From contig NZ_QVML01000001.1 in assembly GCF_010501015.1 (NCBI RefSeq), positions 371,845 through 435,844 on the forward strand: a stretch of 64,000 nucleotides of DNA, written 5' to 3'. This DNA comes from Bacteroides sp. 214. GTDB taxonomy: Bacteria; Bacteroidota; Bacteroidia; Bacteroidales; Bacteroidaceae. Below the pieces are notes generated by a model. It searched no databases. It was given only the letters and a program-made list of their open reading frames with translations, and was not told the origin of the DNA. Of this stretch, positions 54,438-63,393 are shown piece by piece. The translations under genes were made by a program, and so were the position numbers. Every line of letters begins with the position of its first letter. Position 1 is the stretch's first letter.

Positions 54438-54542
54438 GTCTTATGGCAAAAAAAGACACTGACTTTTGAAATAAAACTCAGTGTCTTTTGAGGTGTTTCT
54501 CAGTGCTTTTTGATTCAAAAAACACTGAGAAATTTTAGTTAC
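54438..54542. repeat. 22-bp array A9 (CTCAGTGTC, T class) with a P-type unit before it
   Basis: GACACTGAC at 54455, CTCAGTGTC at 54477, CTCAGTGCT at 54499 and AACACTGAG at 54521; all steps are 22 bp. The last two pair as CTCAGTG/CACTGAG. Just before, GTCTTATGGCAAA (54438-54450) resembles the P-class core TGCTTATGGCAAA, and the preceding TTTGCACC also occurs in array A7. The tail GAAATTTTAG matches array A2 (GAAAATTTTAG). Confidence 0.85.
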
Positions 54543-54562
54543 TTGAATATATCTACAGCAGC

Positions 54563-56890
54563 TTATTTTGTAAGCTTAAAGCCAAAGAAGAAAGTACGAG
54601 GTTGGGTGGGACCATAAAAATAGCCCGAGTCTCTATACTTACCACTGTCTAAGTCTTTTTGGAAACTATCGAAGATGTTTTGAACACCCGCATTAAGTTG
54701 TAGTTTGATGTGGTCGCGTAGTGTAAATGTATAATTTAGCTTTACGTTCATATCCCAGAAATCGGGTGTTTTCTTCATCACAGGGTCTGCTTCGTGTGGA
54801 AAGTGCGGAACAAGCATTTCGCCAGTATAGATACTTGATATGGAAAAATCGAATTTGCTTGTTGGCGCTGCTGTAAAAGTAAAGTACCCATAGTAGTTTG
54901 GCGTACGTGGCATACGTTTAGTGAATTGCTGGTTGTCGTCATCATCATCCGTCCATGCTTCTGCCTTTTTGTACTGGCTGCGCTGTGCAGTAAAACCAAC
55001 CTGAAACTGTACATTACGTCCGTGTGCTATTTTTGCATCAATATTTGCACCATACACACGAGCACCACTACCATTTCTTCTCTCTTTGATGGGGTCACCG
55101 TATTCATTTTCGCCGATAGGTTCCAATACGAATACATTTTTCAAATCTGTATAGAAACCTTCTACCAGTATATTGGCTTGCCAATGGTGTCCAAGTGGAG
55201 TTGTCCAGTCGAGCGAACCACTGAATGTTTTGGAACGTTCTTCTTTCAAATCATCAGCAAGTACAATTTGCATACCTTCACCATTTACAGCAGTGATGTG
55301 TAAGTCTTCGTCGAAAGCTTGTGGAGCACGAAAACCGGTAGAGTAGGTAAGGCGTCCTTGCAAGTTATCGATAGGAGTCCACAATAAATTTAAGCGAGGA
55401 CTGAAAATTAGATTGCTAATCAAATTGTGTTTATCCAAACGTGCACCAGCCAATAGGGTGAGGTACTTCATTTTCCATTCACTTTGCACAAATCCTCCAC
55501 CAATACGTACATCTTGTTTCATATCTCTGTGATAGCCGGTCATAACATCATGCAGGGAGTTGTCCTGATATTCAAGACCAGTAGTAAGTGTTGCGCGAGC
55601 AAAAATGAACTGATCAATGTTTCCGGTATACATGCCACCCACAACCCATGTAAGGTCGTCTGTCTTGCCATAAGCATTTAAATCTTGGAGTGCACCGTAG
55701 TAACTACTTCTTTCAATGTGTTGTACAGAAGCATAGAGAGACATTTTATGTTTGTATTCACTCCAAAACTTGTCATAACTTACTCCTCCGCTATTGATGA
55801 TATGCTTGGTTTGTTCGGTAATATCACTTTCGTGTGGTTGTTGGTCGAATGCGTTTCCACCACGGCGAAACTCATTTGTTGTGTGATACTCAATATTTAG
55901 CTTACTGAAGTGAGTGGGGCGATAGTAAGCACGCATACCAAAAGTGTTCATATTCAACTTTCCTACTTCCGAGAAACCATCTCCGTCTCTATCGTATGGA
56001 TTGCGGTTGCGATACGATTCGTACAATGAAATACCGTATGAATTGTCTTTAGAAACCAAAGAGACATTTGCGCCCATGTATTGTTCCCATGATTGCCCAT
56101 CGGCATTAGACATAGTAGTTGTTACCTGGAAAGAGTTGTCAATAGGATCTTTCGTAATGATATTTATTGTTCCAGCAACAGCATTTGCACCAAACAAAGC
56201 CGAACCTCCTCCACGAACTATTTCCACACGCTCAATCATATTTACTGGTATTTGTTCCAGTGCGTACACACCCGACAAGGCACTTACAACCGGACGGCTG
56301 TTTATGAGTATCTGTGAGTAAGGACCTTCCAAACCATTGATGCGCACTTGTGGAAAAGCACAGTTTTGACAATTGTTCTCAACGCGTAATCCTGATTGAT
56401 AATTTAACGATTTCGCTAAATCAGTGGAGTTGACAGTCTCAAACAGTTTTTGCGAGATAACGTTTACCACTACCGGAGCTTCTTTGCGGCTTACTTCGTT
56501 ACGATTTGCCGAAACGACTACTTCATTGAGCAATAGGTTGTCTTCCGATAGCTTGAAGTGTATAACAGTTGTAAATTCGCTACTTACGGTTACCTTTTTC
56601 TCTTGCGTTTTATAACCTAGCATCTGTACGCGAAGTGTGTATTCGCCTGCAGGGATTTTACGGAATTCAAACTGTCCGCGTTCATTGGAAGTTGCACCTT
56701 GTCCGGTTTCAATAATTAAAATACTTGCATACGGAATGTCTTCTTCGGTTCCGTTGACGATAATGTGACCTGAAATATGGTTCCCATCTTTTATGGGGTT
56801 TGCTGCTTGTACATTTAAGTAGAGACAAGCTGCGACGATAAGGAATACAAAACGATTGATTTTTGTGTTTATTCTTCTTACAGTTATCAT
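54563..56890 (-). CDS. TonB-dependent outer-membrane receptor
   Basis: 775 residues. Signal peptide (FVFLIVAACLYLNVQA), a CarboxypepD_reg-like domain (about 38-115; GHIIVNGTEEDIPYASILIIE), a plug (about 120-235; NGLEGPYSQILINSRPV, EIVRGGGSALFGANAVAGTINI) and a 22-strand barrel ending ...PRTFFFGFKLTK. It imports a ligand with energy from TonB. No SusD partner is adjacent, so a metal, siderophore or cobalamin-like substrate is more likely than a glycan, but this is inference. A 10-bp inverted repeat straddles its promoter and start. Confidence 0.9.
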   Translation of the reverse strand: MITVRRINTKINRFVFLIVAACLYLNVQAANPIKDGNHISGHIIVNGTEEDIPYASILIIETGQGATSNERGQFEFRKIPAGEYTLRVQMLGYKTQEKKVTVSSEFTTVIHFKLSEDNLLLNEVVVSANRNEVSRKEAPVVVNVISQKLFETVNSTDLAKSLNYQSGLRVENNCQNCAFPQVRINGLEGPYSQILINSRPVVSALSGVYALEQIPVNMIERVEIVRGGGSALFGANAVAGTINIITKDPIDNSFQVTTTMSNADGQSWEQYMGANVSLVSKDNSYGISLYESYRNRNPYDRDGDGFSEVGKLNMNTFGMRAYYRPTHFSKLNIEYHTTNEFRRGGNAFDQQPHESDITEQTKHIINSGGVSYDKFWSEYKHKMSLYASVQHIERSSYYGALQDLNAYGKTDDLTWVVGGMYTGNIDQFIFARATLTTGLEYQDNSLHDVMTGYHRDMKQDVRIGGGFVQSEWKMKYLTLLAGARLDKHNLISNLIFSPRLNLLWTPIDNLQGRLTYSTGFRAPQAFDEDLHITAVNGEGMQIVLADDLKEERSKTFSGSLDWTTPLGHHWQANILVEGFYTDLKNVFVLEPIGENEYGDPIKERRNGSGARVYGANIDAKIAHGRNVQFQVGFTAQRSQYKKAEAWTDDDDDNQQFTKRMPRTPNYYGYFTFTAAPTSKFDFSISSIYTGEMLVPHFPHEADPVMKKTPDFWDMNVKLNYTFTLRDHIKLQLNAGVQNIFDSFQKDLDSGKYRDSGYFYGPTQPRTFFFGFKLTK

Positions 56891-56924
56891 ACCTTTGTTT
56901 TTTTAATTGGGGGGCAAAGGTATG
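56888..56924 (-). promoter_or_regulatory. Inverted repeat spanning promoter and start of the TonB receptor
   Basis: CATACCTTTG (56888-56897) and CAAAGGTATG (56915-56924) are perfect 10-bp inverses, 17 bp apart. The distal arm holds the minus-strand -7 box TACCTTTG; the proximal arm covers the start codon. The same box is present on the plus strand. Confidence 0.5.
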
Positions 56925-56962
56925 TTTTTTATTTTGAATGATTATAAATAGAGAGTGTTTTT

Positions 56963-57433
56963 TTATTGAATGTTGCTACATAATTCTTCTAAGAAGTGTT
57001 TATCTATTTCATCAAAATGATTGATTTTATCGCTGTCAATATCTAAAACTCCCCATGTCTTCTCATTGATAATGAGTGGAATAACTATCTCTGATTGCGA
57101 AAGCGAACTACAGGCAATGTGCCCGGGAAAGTCATTTACATCTGCCACTATAATTGTTTCATTTTTCTGCCATGCAGTTCCACATACTCCCTTCCCTTTT
57201 TTGATACGGGTACATGCGATTGGCCCTTGAAAAGGTCCTAATACTAGCTCTTCGCCTTTTACTAAATAGAATCCGACCCAAAAGAAGTCAAATGCTTCTT
57301 TGAGTGCTGCAGCAATATTTGCTAAGTTGGCAATGCGGTCTTCTTCGCCTCCTATTAAGGCCTTGATTTGTGGTAATAAAGATTCGTACTTCTCTTTTTT
57401 ATTACCTTCTATAAGGAATAAACTTTCGGACAT
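56963..57433 (-). CDS. Free methionine-(R)-sulfoxide reductase (GAF-domain)
   Basis: 156 residues forming one GAF domain. Three cysteines at the family positions are visible: ACTRIKKG, GVCGTAW and HIACSS, plus FFWVGFYLVKG and WGVLDIDS. The enzyme reduces free Met-R-sulfoxide in the cytoplasm with thioredoxin. It begins 6 bp after the 5'-nucleotidase stop and shares its transcript. Confidence 0.93.
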   Translation of the reverse strand: MSESLFLIEGNKKEKYESLLPQIKALIGGEEDRIANLANIAAALKEAFDFFWVGFYLVKGEELVLGPFQGPIACTRIKKGKGVCGTAWQKNETIIVADVNDFPGHIACSSLSQSEIVIPLIINEKTWGVLDIDSDKINHFDEIDKHFLEELCSNIQ

Positions 57434-57439
57434 TGCAAG

Positions 57440-59167
57440 TTACTCTTGTGGAAAAAGAATGTGATAATCACGTTCTGCTGCTTTTGCAGCCCAGTCTTCA
57501 GGAATGAACTTCCATTGGTTGAATGGTTGTGGGTTGAGCTCTTTTACTTTCCTGAGGTGTTGTATGAGGTAGTAACGTATATCCTTGTTGGTTGATGTTA
57601 TGATACGTTCCTTTAGTTTTTCTTGTGGAATACCTGCACCTTTTGTCAACAGTTCTCCGCCACCATTTCCACGATGAGAGTTTACAACAACAGTGTATTC
57701 TTTGTTTTCATCAAATGGGCTACCATCCGCCATACTGATGATATTGATTTTTTTACCTTTTCTCTTGGTTACATCTACCGTGTAAATAAGCCCTGCTGCT
57801 GAATCAAAATTATAACTGAAGTATTTCAGTGCATAGTTGTTTTTATTCTTCTCAGGATCCTTAAGATTTAATAGATGATCTTTAGGAGATTTCATTCGGT
57901 TTGTCCACATATCATAGGAAAATTCTAAGTATTTCTTAATCTCTTTTCCTGATAAGCGGATGGTGTATAACAGGTTTTCGTATTTATATAGTTTAAACAT
58001 GTCGGCAACAGTAATACTTCCTTTCTTGATATGGGTGTCATAAGCAAGAGGAGATGTAAAAGAAATTTCAGCTCCTGTAATCTGCAATTGCAACATGTGA
58101 ATAAAATCAATGAACGCAGAGGAACCAAAATAGGCATCGCGAGTGGAAAGTGTTTCTTGAAAAGTACCAATTTCTTCATCGAGGAATGCTTCAACACCTT
58201 TTTTTGCTTGGTTAAATTGGTGTAAGAAAGCTTCACTAGGGTGGTATTGATCGGCTGAGATGATAGCACCGGTAATTGTTTTTTGCTCTACTTTACCATA
58301 TCTCATATTTAATTTAATATCTACTTCAGCTAAAGCTGTTCCATTGTTACCGGGATTTACTACCATAATGGTATCACCCATGTCGCTAACAATTTTCTTA
58401 CATTCGATAGTATGGTCATGCCCCATTAAAATTACATCAAAGCCCGGTACTCTACGAGCTACGGAAAGCGATGCATTATCCTTGTATCCTCCTAAAATAG
58501 TATCAAACTGTCCAGCATGAAACAATCCGATAACAATATCGGGGTTTTCTTCTTTCTTTATAATTCGCATCCACTTCTTTGCGGACTTTTCCATGTCCTC
58601 AAAATCTAAATCTTGCCACAAATTAGATGGTAGCCATACTGGCACTGCGGGAGTTATCAACCCTAATACTGCAATTTTTACACCTTCACGTTCAATAATA
58701 ATGTAGGGTTTGTACGTAGGTTTTCCGGTTTCTTTATTGAGAATATTTGCGCCAAGTACAGGGAAGCTGCAGTTACTTATCCATCTATCCATAACTTTTT
58801 TGCTTGGCTCAATGTCGTGGTTACCTATGTTTGCTACGTCATACTTCATATAATTCATTATGGCAGCACAAAGGTGTGTTGAAGTTGTGTCAATGAAATT
58901 ATAGTAATAAACAGTGGGATCTCCTTGAATAATATCCCCATTGTCAATCAATATAAGGTTATCTTTATAAATCTTTCGTTTTTCTTCAACATAGGAATAT
59001 ACACGCGCCAAACTTCCCGAAGCTTCTTTTTTCTCCAAGAAATTATATGGGTATAACCGCCCATGTATATCACTCGTTTCCACCAGTTTTAACGAAATCT
59101 CTTTCTCTTGTGCCAATATAGGATGCACTCCTAACAGCAGTAAGAGAATGCATAATGTTTTCTTCAT
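57440..59167 (-). CDS. Secreted 5'-nucleotidase / metallophosphatase
   Basis: 575 residues. Signal peptide (LCILLLLLGVHPILAQ). Metallophosphatase part (about 25-300): TSDIHGRLYP, DNGDIIQGDP, GNHDIE, LFHAGQFD and MGHDHTI give the dinuclear metal site. C-terminal 5'-nucleotidase domain (about 330-540) has STRDAYFGSSAFIDFI and the substrate-binding region with VVVNSHRGNGGGE. It probably hydrolyses nucleotides or 2',3'-cyclic nucleotides in the periplasm. It sits between the sensor kinase (12 bp before) and fRMsr. Confidence 0.92.
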   Translation of the reverse strand: MKKTLCILLLLLGVHPILAQEKEISLKLVETSDIHGRLYPYNFLEKKEASGSLARVYSYVEEKRKIYKDNLILIDNGDIIQGDPTVYYYNFIDTTSTHLCAAIMNYMKYDVANIGNHDIEPSKKVMDRWISNCSFPVLGANILNKETGKPTYKPYIIIEREGVKIAVLGLITPAVPVWLPSNLWQDLDFEDMEKSAKKWMRIIKKEENPDIVIGLFHAGQFDTILGGYKDNASLSVARRVPGFDVILMGHDHTIECKKIVSDMGDTIMVVNPGNNGTALAEVDIKLNMRYGKVEQKTITGAIISADQYHPSEAFLHQFNQAKKGVEAFLDEEIGTFQETLSTRDAYFGSSAFIDFIHMLQLQITGAEISFTSPLAYDTHIKKGSITVADMFKLYKYENLLYTIRLSGKEIKKYLEFSYDMWTNRMKSPKDHLLNLKDPEKNKNNYALKYFSYNFDSAAGLIYTVDVTKRKGKKINIISMADGSPFDENKEYTVVVNSHRGNGGGELLTKGAGIPQEKLKERIITSTNKDIRYYLIQHLRKVKELNPQPFNQWKFIPEDWAAKAAERDYHILFPQE

Positions 59168-59179
59168 CTGTATAATTAA

Positions 59180-61141
59180 TTAATGCGTTTGTTGCACGAG
59201 CTTGCTCGGCAACTCAATGGGGTGAGTAAATATAAATTTCGCTCCATTGTTATATTGAGGATCAACCCAAATTTTACCTCCCCATCGTTCTACTATTAAC
59301 TCACAAATGGCAAGGCCTAAACCCGTACCTTGTGTATATTCATTTGTTTTCTCGAATCGTTCAAAAATAAGTCGTTGTTTTTCAATAGGAATACCAATTC
59401 CTGTATCTGCAATTGCAAATGTAACATTGTTATTTGGTTTATCAACAATAATTTCTACAGTAATAGTTCCGTTTTCTGTAAATTTAATAGCATTTAAAAG
59501 TAAGTTTATGATAACTTGTTGCAAGCGTCGCACATCTGTAACTAATTCCAAACGCTCGAACTCTGATTTGAAAATAATCTCATTAGTACTTTTCTTTGTT
59601 TGCTTAATTAAGATAATTACTTGTTTAGTAAGCTCTATAATATCGCTTTTTTCGAAAGAGAAAAAGAATTTGTCTGTTTCCATGCGCGATATGTCCAATA
59701 CATCGTTAATGATTCGAAGCAACAATTCAGAGTTTGTATTAATGATATCGAAGAATGTTTGTTGTTCTTCTTTTTCCATCTCTTCGGTAATTAATACATT
59801 CGAAAAACCCACAATAGCATTGAGTGGCGTACGTATTTCATGACTTATATTAGCTAAGAAAGCGCTTTTCAGCCTATCAGATTCCTCTGCTCTCTCTTTG
59901 GCTTCCCGTAAGTTAACCTCCGAGAGTTCTAATGCTGTGTTTAATTTTTTTGCTCGGTGGTAGAAATATAGCAACACTAAATACGCTGTAATTATTACAA
60001 AAATAAAAAAGACAGCCCCCCAGAGCCAATACTTATATAGTTCGTATAAGGATGGTCTTTTGTTAACAAAGATGGTTCCGTCTGGGAAATCTGATTTATG
60101 CAAATTTAATTGCTGTAGCTTGCTATAATCAAATCTTAGTACATTGTTTATTAGTGTTACTAGATTTTCTTTGCAAGCAGAATTTTTATCAACTTGTAAG
60201 CGTCTGACTTGTCTGGCTAGATTTTTGCCAAAATCTTGATAATTAGGTGTAACACCACCAATAGCCCAATATCCTAATCCAATTGTGCTCAGTGTGAAAG
60301 CAGGGATATGTGCTGTAGCTCCCATCATGGCATAGATTGCGTTTCTCAAAAAATAACTGTCGCTCTCGTCTATACGCCATGTAGCAATAAGTATAGCGGT
60401 TTGTTCGGGAAGTTGTGTCAGCTCCTTTATGATTGAATAAAAGGTGTGGTGTCGTCCATCCAATAAAATGAGGTTCAAATCAGGATATTTTTCACTGATT
60501 TCTTTTCTAGCGAATGCTTGGATAGAAACACCACCATAAGTGTTGTCGGATATAAAAGCAATATTTTTGGTTTCGGGGTATAGCTCGAGTATCAGCTTGA
60601 TGTTACTATCAATATCATAGTCAAAAACAAAACCACCATTTAAATGTTTTGCTATTTGGGGAGAAAGAAAATCTACAGACTCGGGCATCCAATTTTTAAG
60701 AGAATATTTGGTGGAATTATCGGGTAGAATAACTCCGTTCCGGCTTCCCATTGCGCTTAATACTGTAATATCGCTACTTACATAATCTTGTTGCGAGAAA
60801 TATGTAGCCCATGCTTCTTGGCCCAATAAAATGATAAATTCCGGTTTTTTCTCTCCCTTGTATTTATTCAAAATGGTACGCATTCTACCTTTCCAAAGAT
60901 GTGCTTCGGAAAAGCTTCGACAATTCATATTCTCAATAACAATATGGTTTTTACCATCCAAAGCACTGTATTCATCCATGAATGCAGTTATGTTGGTGGC
61001 TGTAATGTGTGAGTCGGGATTGTAAGAACTGATAATCAATATCTGTTTTTCACTTTCTGAAGCCCAAATTTTATTATAGAAAGCATCAAAACAAGTAAAG
61101 AATATCAAAAGGAAGATGCAATATTTATTGGTCTTAAACAT
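59180..61141 (-). CDS. Sensor histidine kinase with periplasmic ABC-substrate-binding-like domain
   Basis: 653 residues from MFKTNKYCIFLLIFF (61141). The longer frame to 61195 would start upstream of the -7 box at 61185-61192, so the later start is used. A signal/anchor is followed by a periplasmic region (about 35-375) with an ABC-transporter substrate-binding-like fold (PEFIILLGQEAWATYF, KNIAFISDNTYGGVSIQAFAR, TAILIATWRIDE), a membrane helix about 390-412, a coiled coil, HisKA with the phospho-acceptor FLANISHEIRTPLNAIVGF, and HATPase (N-box NLLLNAIKFT, DTGIGI, GTGLGLAI). No receiver domain is attached and no response regulator is adjacent. Confidence 0.85.
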   Translation of the reverse strand: MFKTNKYCIFLLIFFTCFDAFYNKIWASESEKQILIISSYNPDSHITATNITAFMDEYSALDGKNHIVIENMNCRSFSEAHLWKGRMRTILNKYKGEKKPEFIILLGQEAWATYFSQQDYVSSDITVLSAMGSRNGVILPDNSTKYSLKNWMPESVDFLSPQIAKHLNGGFVFDYDIDSNIKLILELYPETKNIAFISDNTYGGVSIQAFARKEISEKYPDLNLILLDGRHHTFYSIIKELTQLPEQTAILIATWRIDESDSYFLRNAIYAMMGATAHIPAFTLSTIGLGYWAIGGVTPNYQDFGKNLARQVRRLQVDKNSACKENLVTLINNVLRFDYSKLQQLNLHKSDFPDGTIFVNKRPSLYELYKYWLWGAVFFIFVIITAYLVLLYFYHRAKKLNTALELSEVNLREAKERAEESDRLKSAFLANISHEIRTPLNAIVGFSNVLITEEMEKEEQQTFFDIINTNSELLLRIINDVLDISRMETDKFFFSFEKSDIIELTKQVIILIKQTKKSTNEIIFKSEFERLELVTDVRRLQQVIINLLLNAIKFTENGTITVEIIVDKPNNNVTFAIADTGIGIPIEKQRLIFERFEKTNEYTQGTGLGLAICELIVERWGGKIWVDPQYNNGAKFIFTHPIELPSKLVQQTH

Positions 61142-61184
61142 GGGGCAAAAGTAAATAAGAACAATTATAAGCATTAATTCAAAG

Positions 61185-61192
61185 CAAATATA
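61185..61192 (-). promoter_or_regulatory. -7 box of the kinase-nucleotidase-fRMsr operon
   Basis: Minus-strand TATATTTG (plus CAAATATA), 43 bp before the chosen kinase start. No -33 TTTG at 19 bp. Confidence 0.4.
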
Positions 61193-61226
61193 CAATTTTG
61201 TTGCTTAATTATAACAACGGAATTCC

Positions 61227-61234
61227 TACATTTG
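61227..61234 (+). promoter_or_regulatory. -7 box of tex
   Basis: TACATTTG fits TAnnTTTG, 26 bp before the chosen tex ATG; the in-frame start at 61198 lies upstream of it. Confidence 0.5.
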
Positions 61235-61260
61235 TTCTTAATAAAACAGATAACAGAAAT

Positions 61261-63393
61261 ATGAAACAGTTTTCAGGTATTATAGAACAGGAATTAAAGA
61301 TCTCACAAAAGCAAGTAGAGAACACTTTGAAACTACTCTCCGAAGGAGCAACAATCCCGTTCATTTCTCGCTATAGAAAAGAACTCACAGGAAATTTAGA
61401 TGAAATTCAGATAGAAACAATCAATAGTAGATATCTAAAATTGTGTGAAATAGTCAAAAGGAAGGAAACGATTCTTTCTACTATTGAGGAACAAGGAAAA
61501 TTAACAGATGAATTGCGAAAAAGGATTACTGATACTTGGGATTTGACTGTTCTTGAGGATTTATATTTACCTTATAAGCCAAAGCGAAAAACCCGTGCCG
61601 AGCTAGCTCGGCAAAAAGGACTTGAACCGCTAGCTAATATTATTTTGTTGCAACAAGAAAGAGACCTGAATGCTCGAGTTAAAATGTTCTTAAGTAAGGA
61701 AGTTGAAACAGTAGACGAGGCATTGAAAGGTGCAAAAGATATTATTGCTGAACAAATCAATGAGAATGAGCGAGCCCGGAATCTTGTTCGCAACCAATTT
61801 GAACGTGGTGCGATTATTACTTCCAAAGTAATTAAAGGTAAAGAGGAAGAAGCCGATAAGTATCGTGATTACTTTGATTATACCTCGTCTCTGAAACGAG
61901 CTTCCTCACATCGTATATTGGCTATACGGCGTGCCGAATCAGAGGGCTTTCTCCGGGTTGGTATTTCGCCTGATGATATTGAATGTATAGAAAGACTTGA
62001 AAAGCAATTTGTTCGTAGCCAAAATACATGTGGACAATTAGTGTCAGAGACTGTTTCTGATTCGTACAAACGCTTGCTGAAACCTTCCATCGAAACCGAA
62101 TATGCCCATCTCTCTAAAGAAAAAGCCGATGATGAAGCCATTCGAGTGTTTGCGGAAAATTTGCGACAGTTATTACTCGCACCTCCATTAGGACAAAAAC
62201 GAGTACTAGCAATAGATCCAGGCTATCGCACCGGTTGCAAAGTGGTATGCTTGGATGCGCAAGGAAACTTGTTGCATAATGAGAATATATATCCACACCA
62301 ACCAGTAAACAAACGATCAGATGCAGCTTCGCGGGTGCGTAAAATGCTAGAGTCGTATAAAATAGAGGCAATTGCTATAGGTAATGGTACGGCAAGTCGC
62401 GAAACGGAAGAATTTATTACTTCTATGAGGTTTCCACAAGAAGTGCAAGTCTTTGTAGTAAGTGAGCAAGGTGCTTCCATCTACTCTGCTTCAAAGATTG
62501 CGCGTGATGAGTTTCCCGATTACGATGTCACTGTGCGTGGGGCGGTTTCTATTGGTAGAAGATTAATGGATCCACTTGCCGAGTTAGTAAAGATAGACCC
62601 AAAATCTATTGGTGTAGGGCAGTATCAACATGATGTGGACCAGAACAAGCTCAAAAAAACATTAGACCAAACCGTAGTAAGTTGTGTAAATTCCGTTGGT
62701 GTTAATCTGAATACGGCAAGTGGGCATCTACTGACGTATGTTTCAGGATTAGGTCCTCAATTAGCCCAAAACATTATTGATTATCGCACAGAGAATGGTG
62801 CTTTTGTTTCGCGTAAGGAACTCATGAAGGTTACACGTATGGGAGCTAAAGCATTTGAACAATGTGCGGGATTCTTGAGGATTCCCGAAGCGAAAAATCC
62901 ACTGGATGCTACAGCTGTTCACCCCGAAAGTTACCATATTGTGGAACAAATGGCAAAAGATATCAAATGTACGGTTGCAGAACTAATTACAGATAAGAAC
63001 CTGCGTAGTAGTATTGATATAAACAAATACGTAACAGCTACTATTGGTATTCCTACGTTGCAAGATATTATGCAGGAGTTAGATAAACCAGGCAGAGATC
63101 CACGTAAAACGATTCGTGCATTTGAGTTTGACAAGAGCATTCGTACAATAACCGACCTCAAAGTTGGTATGATACTTCCCGGTATTGTGGGAAACATAAC
63201 CAACTTTGGTGCTTTTGTAAATATCGGTATTAAAGAGAATGGATTAATACACCTGTCGCAGATGGCCGCGAAATATATTTCAGACCCCAACGAAGTAGTT
63301 TCTATTCATCAACAAGTGTACGTAAAGGTGCTCGAAGTAGATACAAATCGCAAACGAATATCTCTTACGATGATTGATGTTCCGCAGTTCTAA
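61261..63393 (+). CDS. tex: Tex-family RNA-binding protein
   Basis: 710 residues from MKQFSGIIEQELKISQKQV (61261). Family layout: N-terminal Tex/helical region (TIPFISRYRKELTGNLDE, DLYLPYKPKRKTRA), YqgF-like RNase H fold (VLAIDPGYRTGCKV), a helix-hairpin-helix pair (GVNLNTASGHLLTYVSGLG, LMKVTRMGAKAFEQCAGFL), and a C-terminal S1 domain (about 625-700; GMILPGIVGNITNFGAFVNIG). It is a nucleic-acid-binding factor linked to transcription and ribosome handling. The 3' end overlaps the opposing CPBP gene by 29 bp. Confidence 0.95.
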   Translation: MKQFSGIIEQELKISQKQVENTLKLLSEGATIPFISRYRKELTGNLDEIQIETINSRYLKLCEIVKRKETILSTIEEQGKLTDELRKRITDTWDLTVLEDLYLPYKPKRKTRAELARQKGLEPLANIILLQQERDLNARVKMFLSKEVETVDEALKGAKDIIAEQINENERARNLVRNQFERGAIITSKVIKGKEEEADKYRDYFDYTSSLKRASSHRILAIRRAESEGFLRVGISPDDIECIERLEKQFVRSQNTCGQLVSETVSDSYKRLLKPSIETEYAHLSKEKADDEAIRVFAENLRQLLLAPPLGQKRVLAIDPGYRTGCKVVCLDAQGNLLHNENIYPHQPVNKRSDAASRVRKMLESYKIEAIAIGNGTASRETEEFITSMRFPQEVQVFVVSEQGASIYSASKIARDEFPDYDVTVRGAVSIGRRLMDPLAELVKIDPKSIGVGQYQHDVDQNKLKKTLDQTVVSCVNSVGVNLNTASGHLLTYVSGLGPQLAQNIIDYRTENGAFVSRKELMKVTRMGAKAFEQCAGFLRIPEAKNPLDATAVHPESYHIVEQMAKDIKCTVAELITDKNLRSSIDINKYVTATIGIPTLQDIMQELDKPGRDPRKTIRAFEFDKSIRTITDLKVGMILPGIVGNITNFGAFVNIGIKENGLIHLSQMAAKYISDPNEVVSIHQQVYVKVLEVDTNRKRISLTMIDVPQF

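Noticed and set aside
56880..56960. Cobalamin or other riboswitch before the TonB receptor
   Set aside because: The gap to the -7 box is under 30 bases, too short for a riboswitch.
61142..61195. Longer N-terminus for the sensor kinase
   Set aside because: That start lies upstream of the -7 box at 61185-61192, and the shorter form has a normal signal/anchor.
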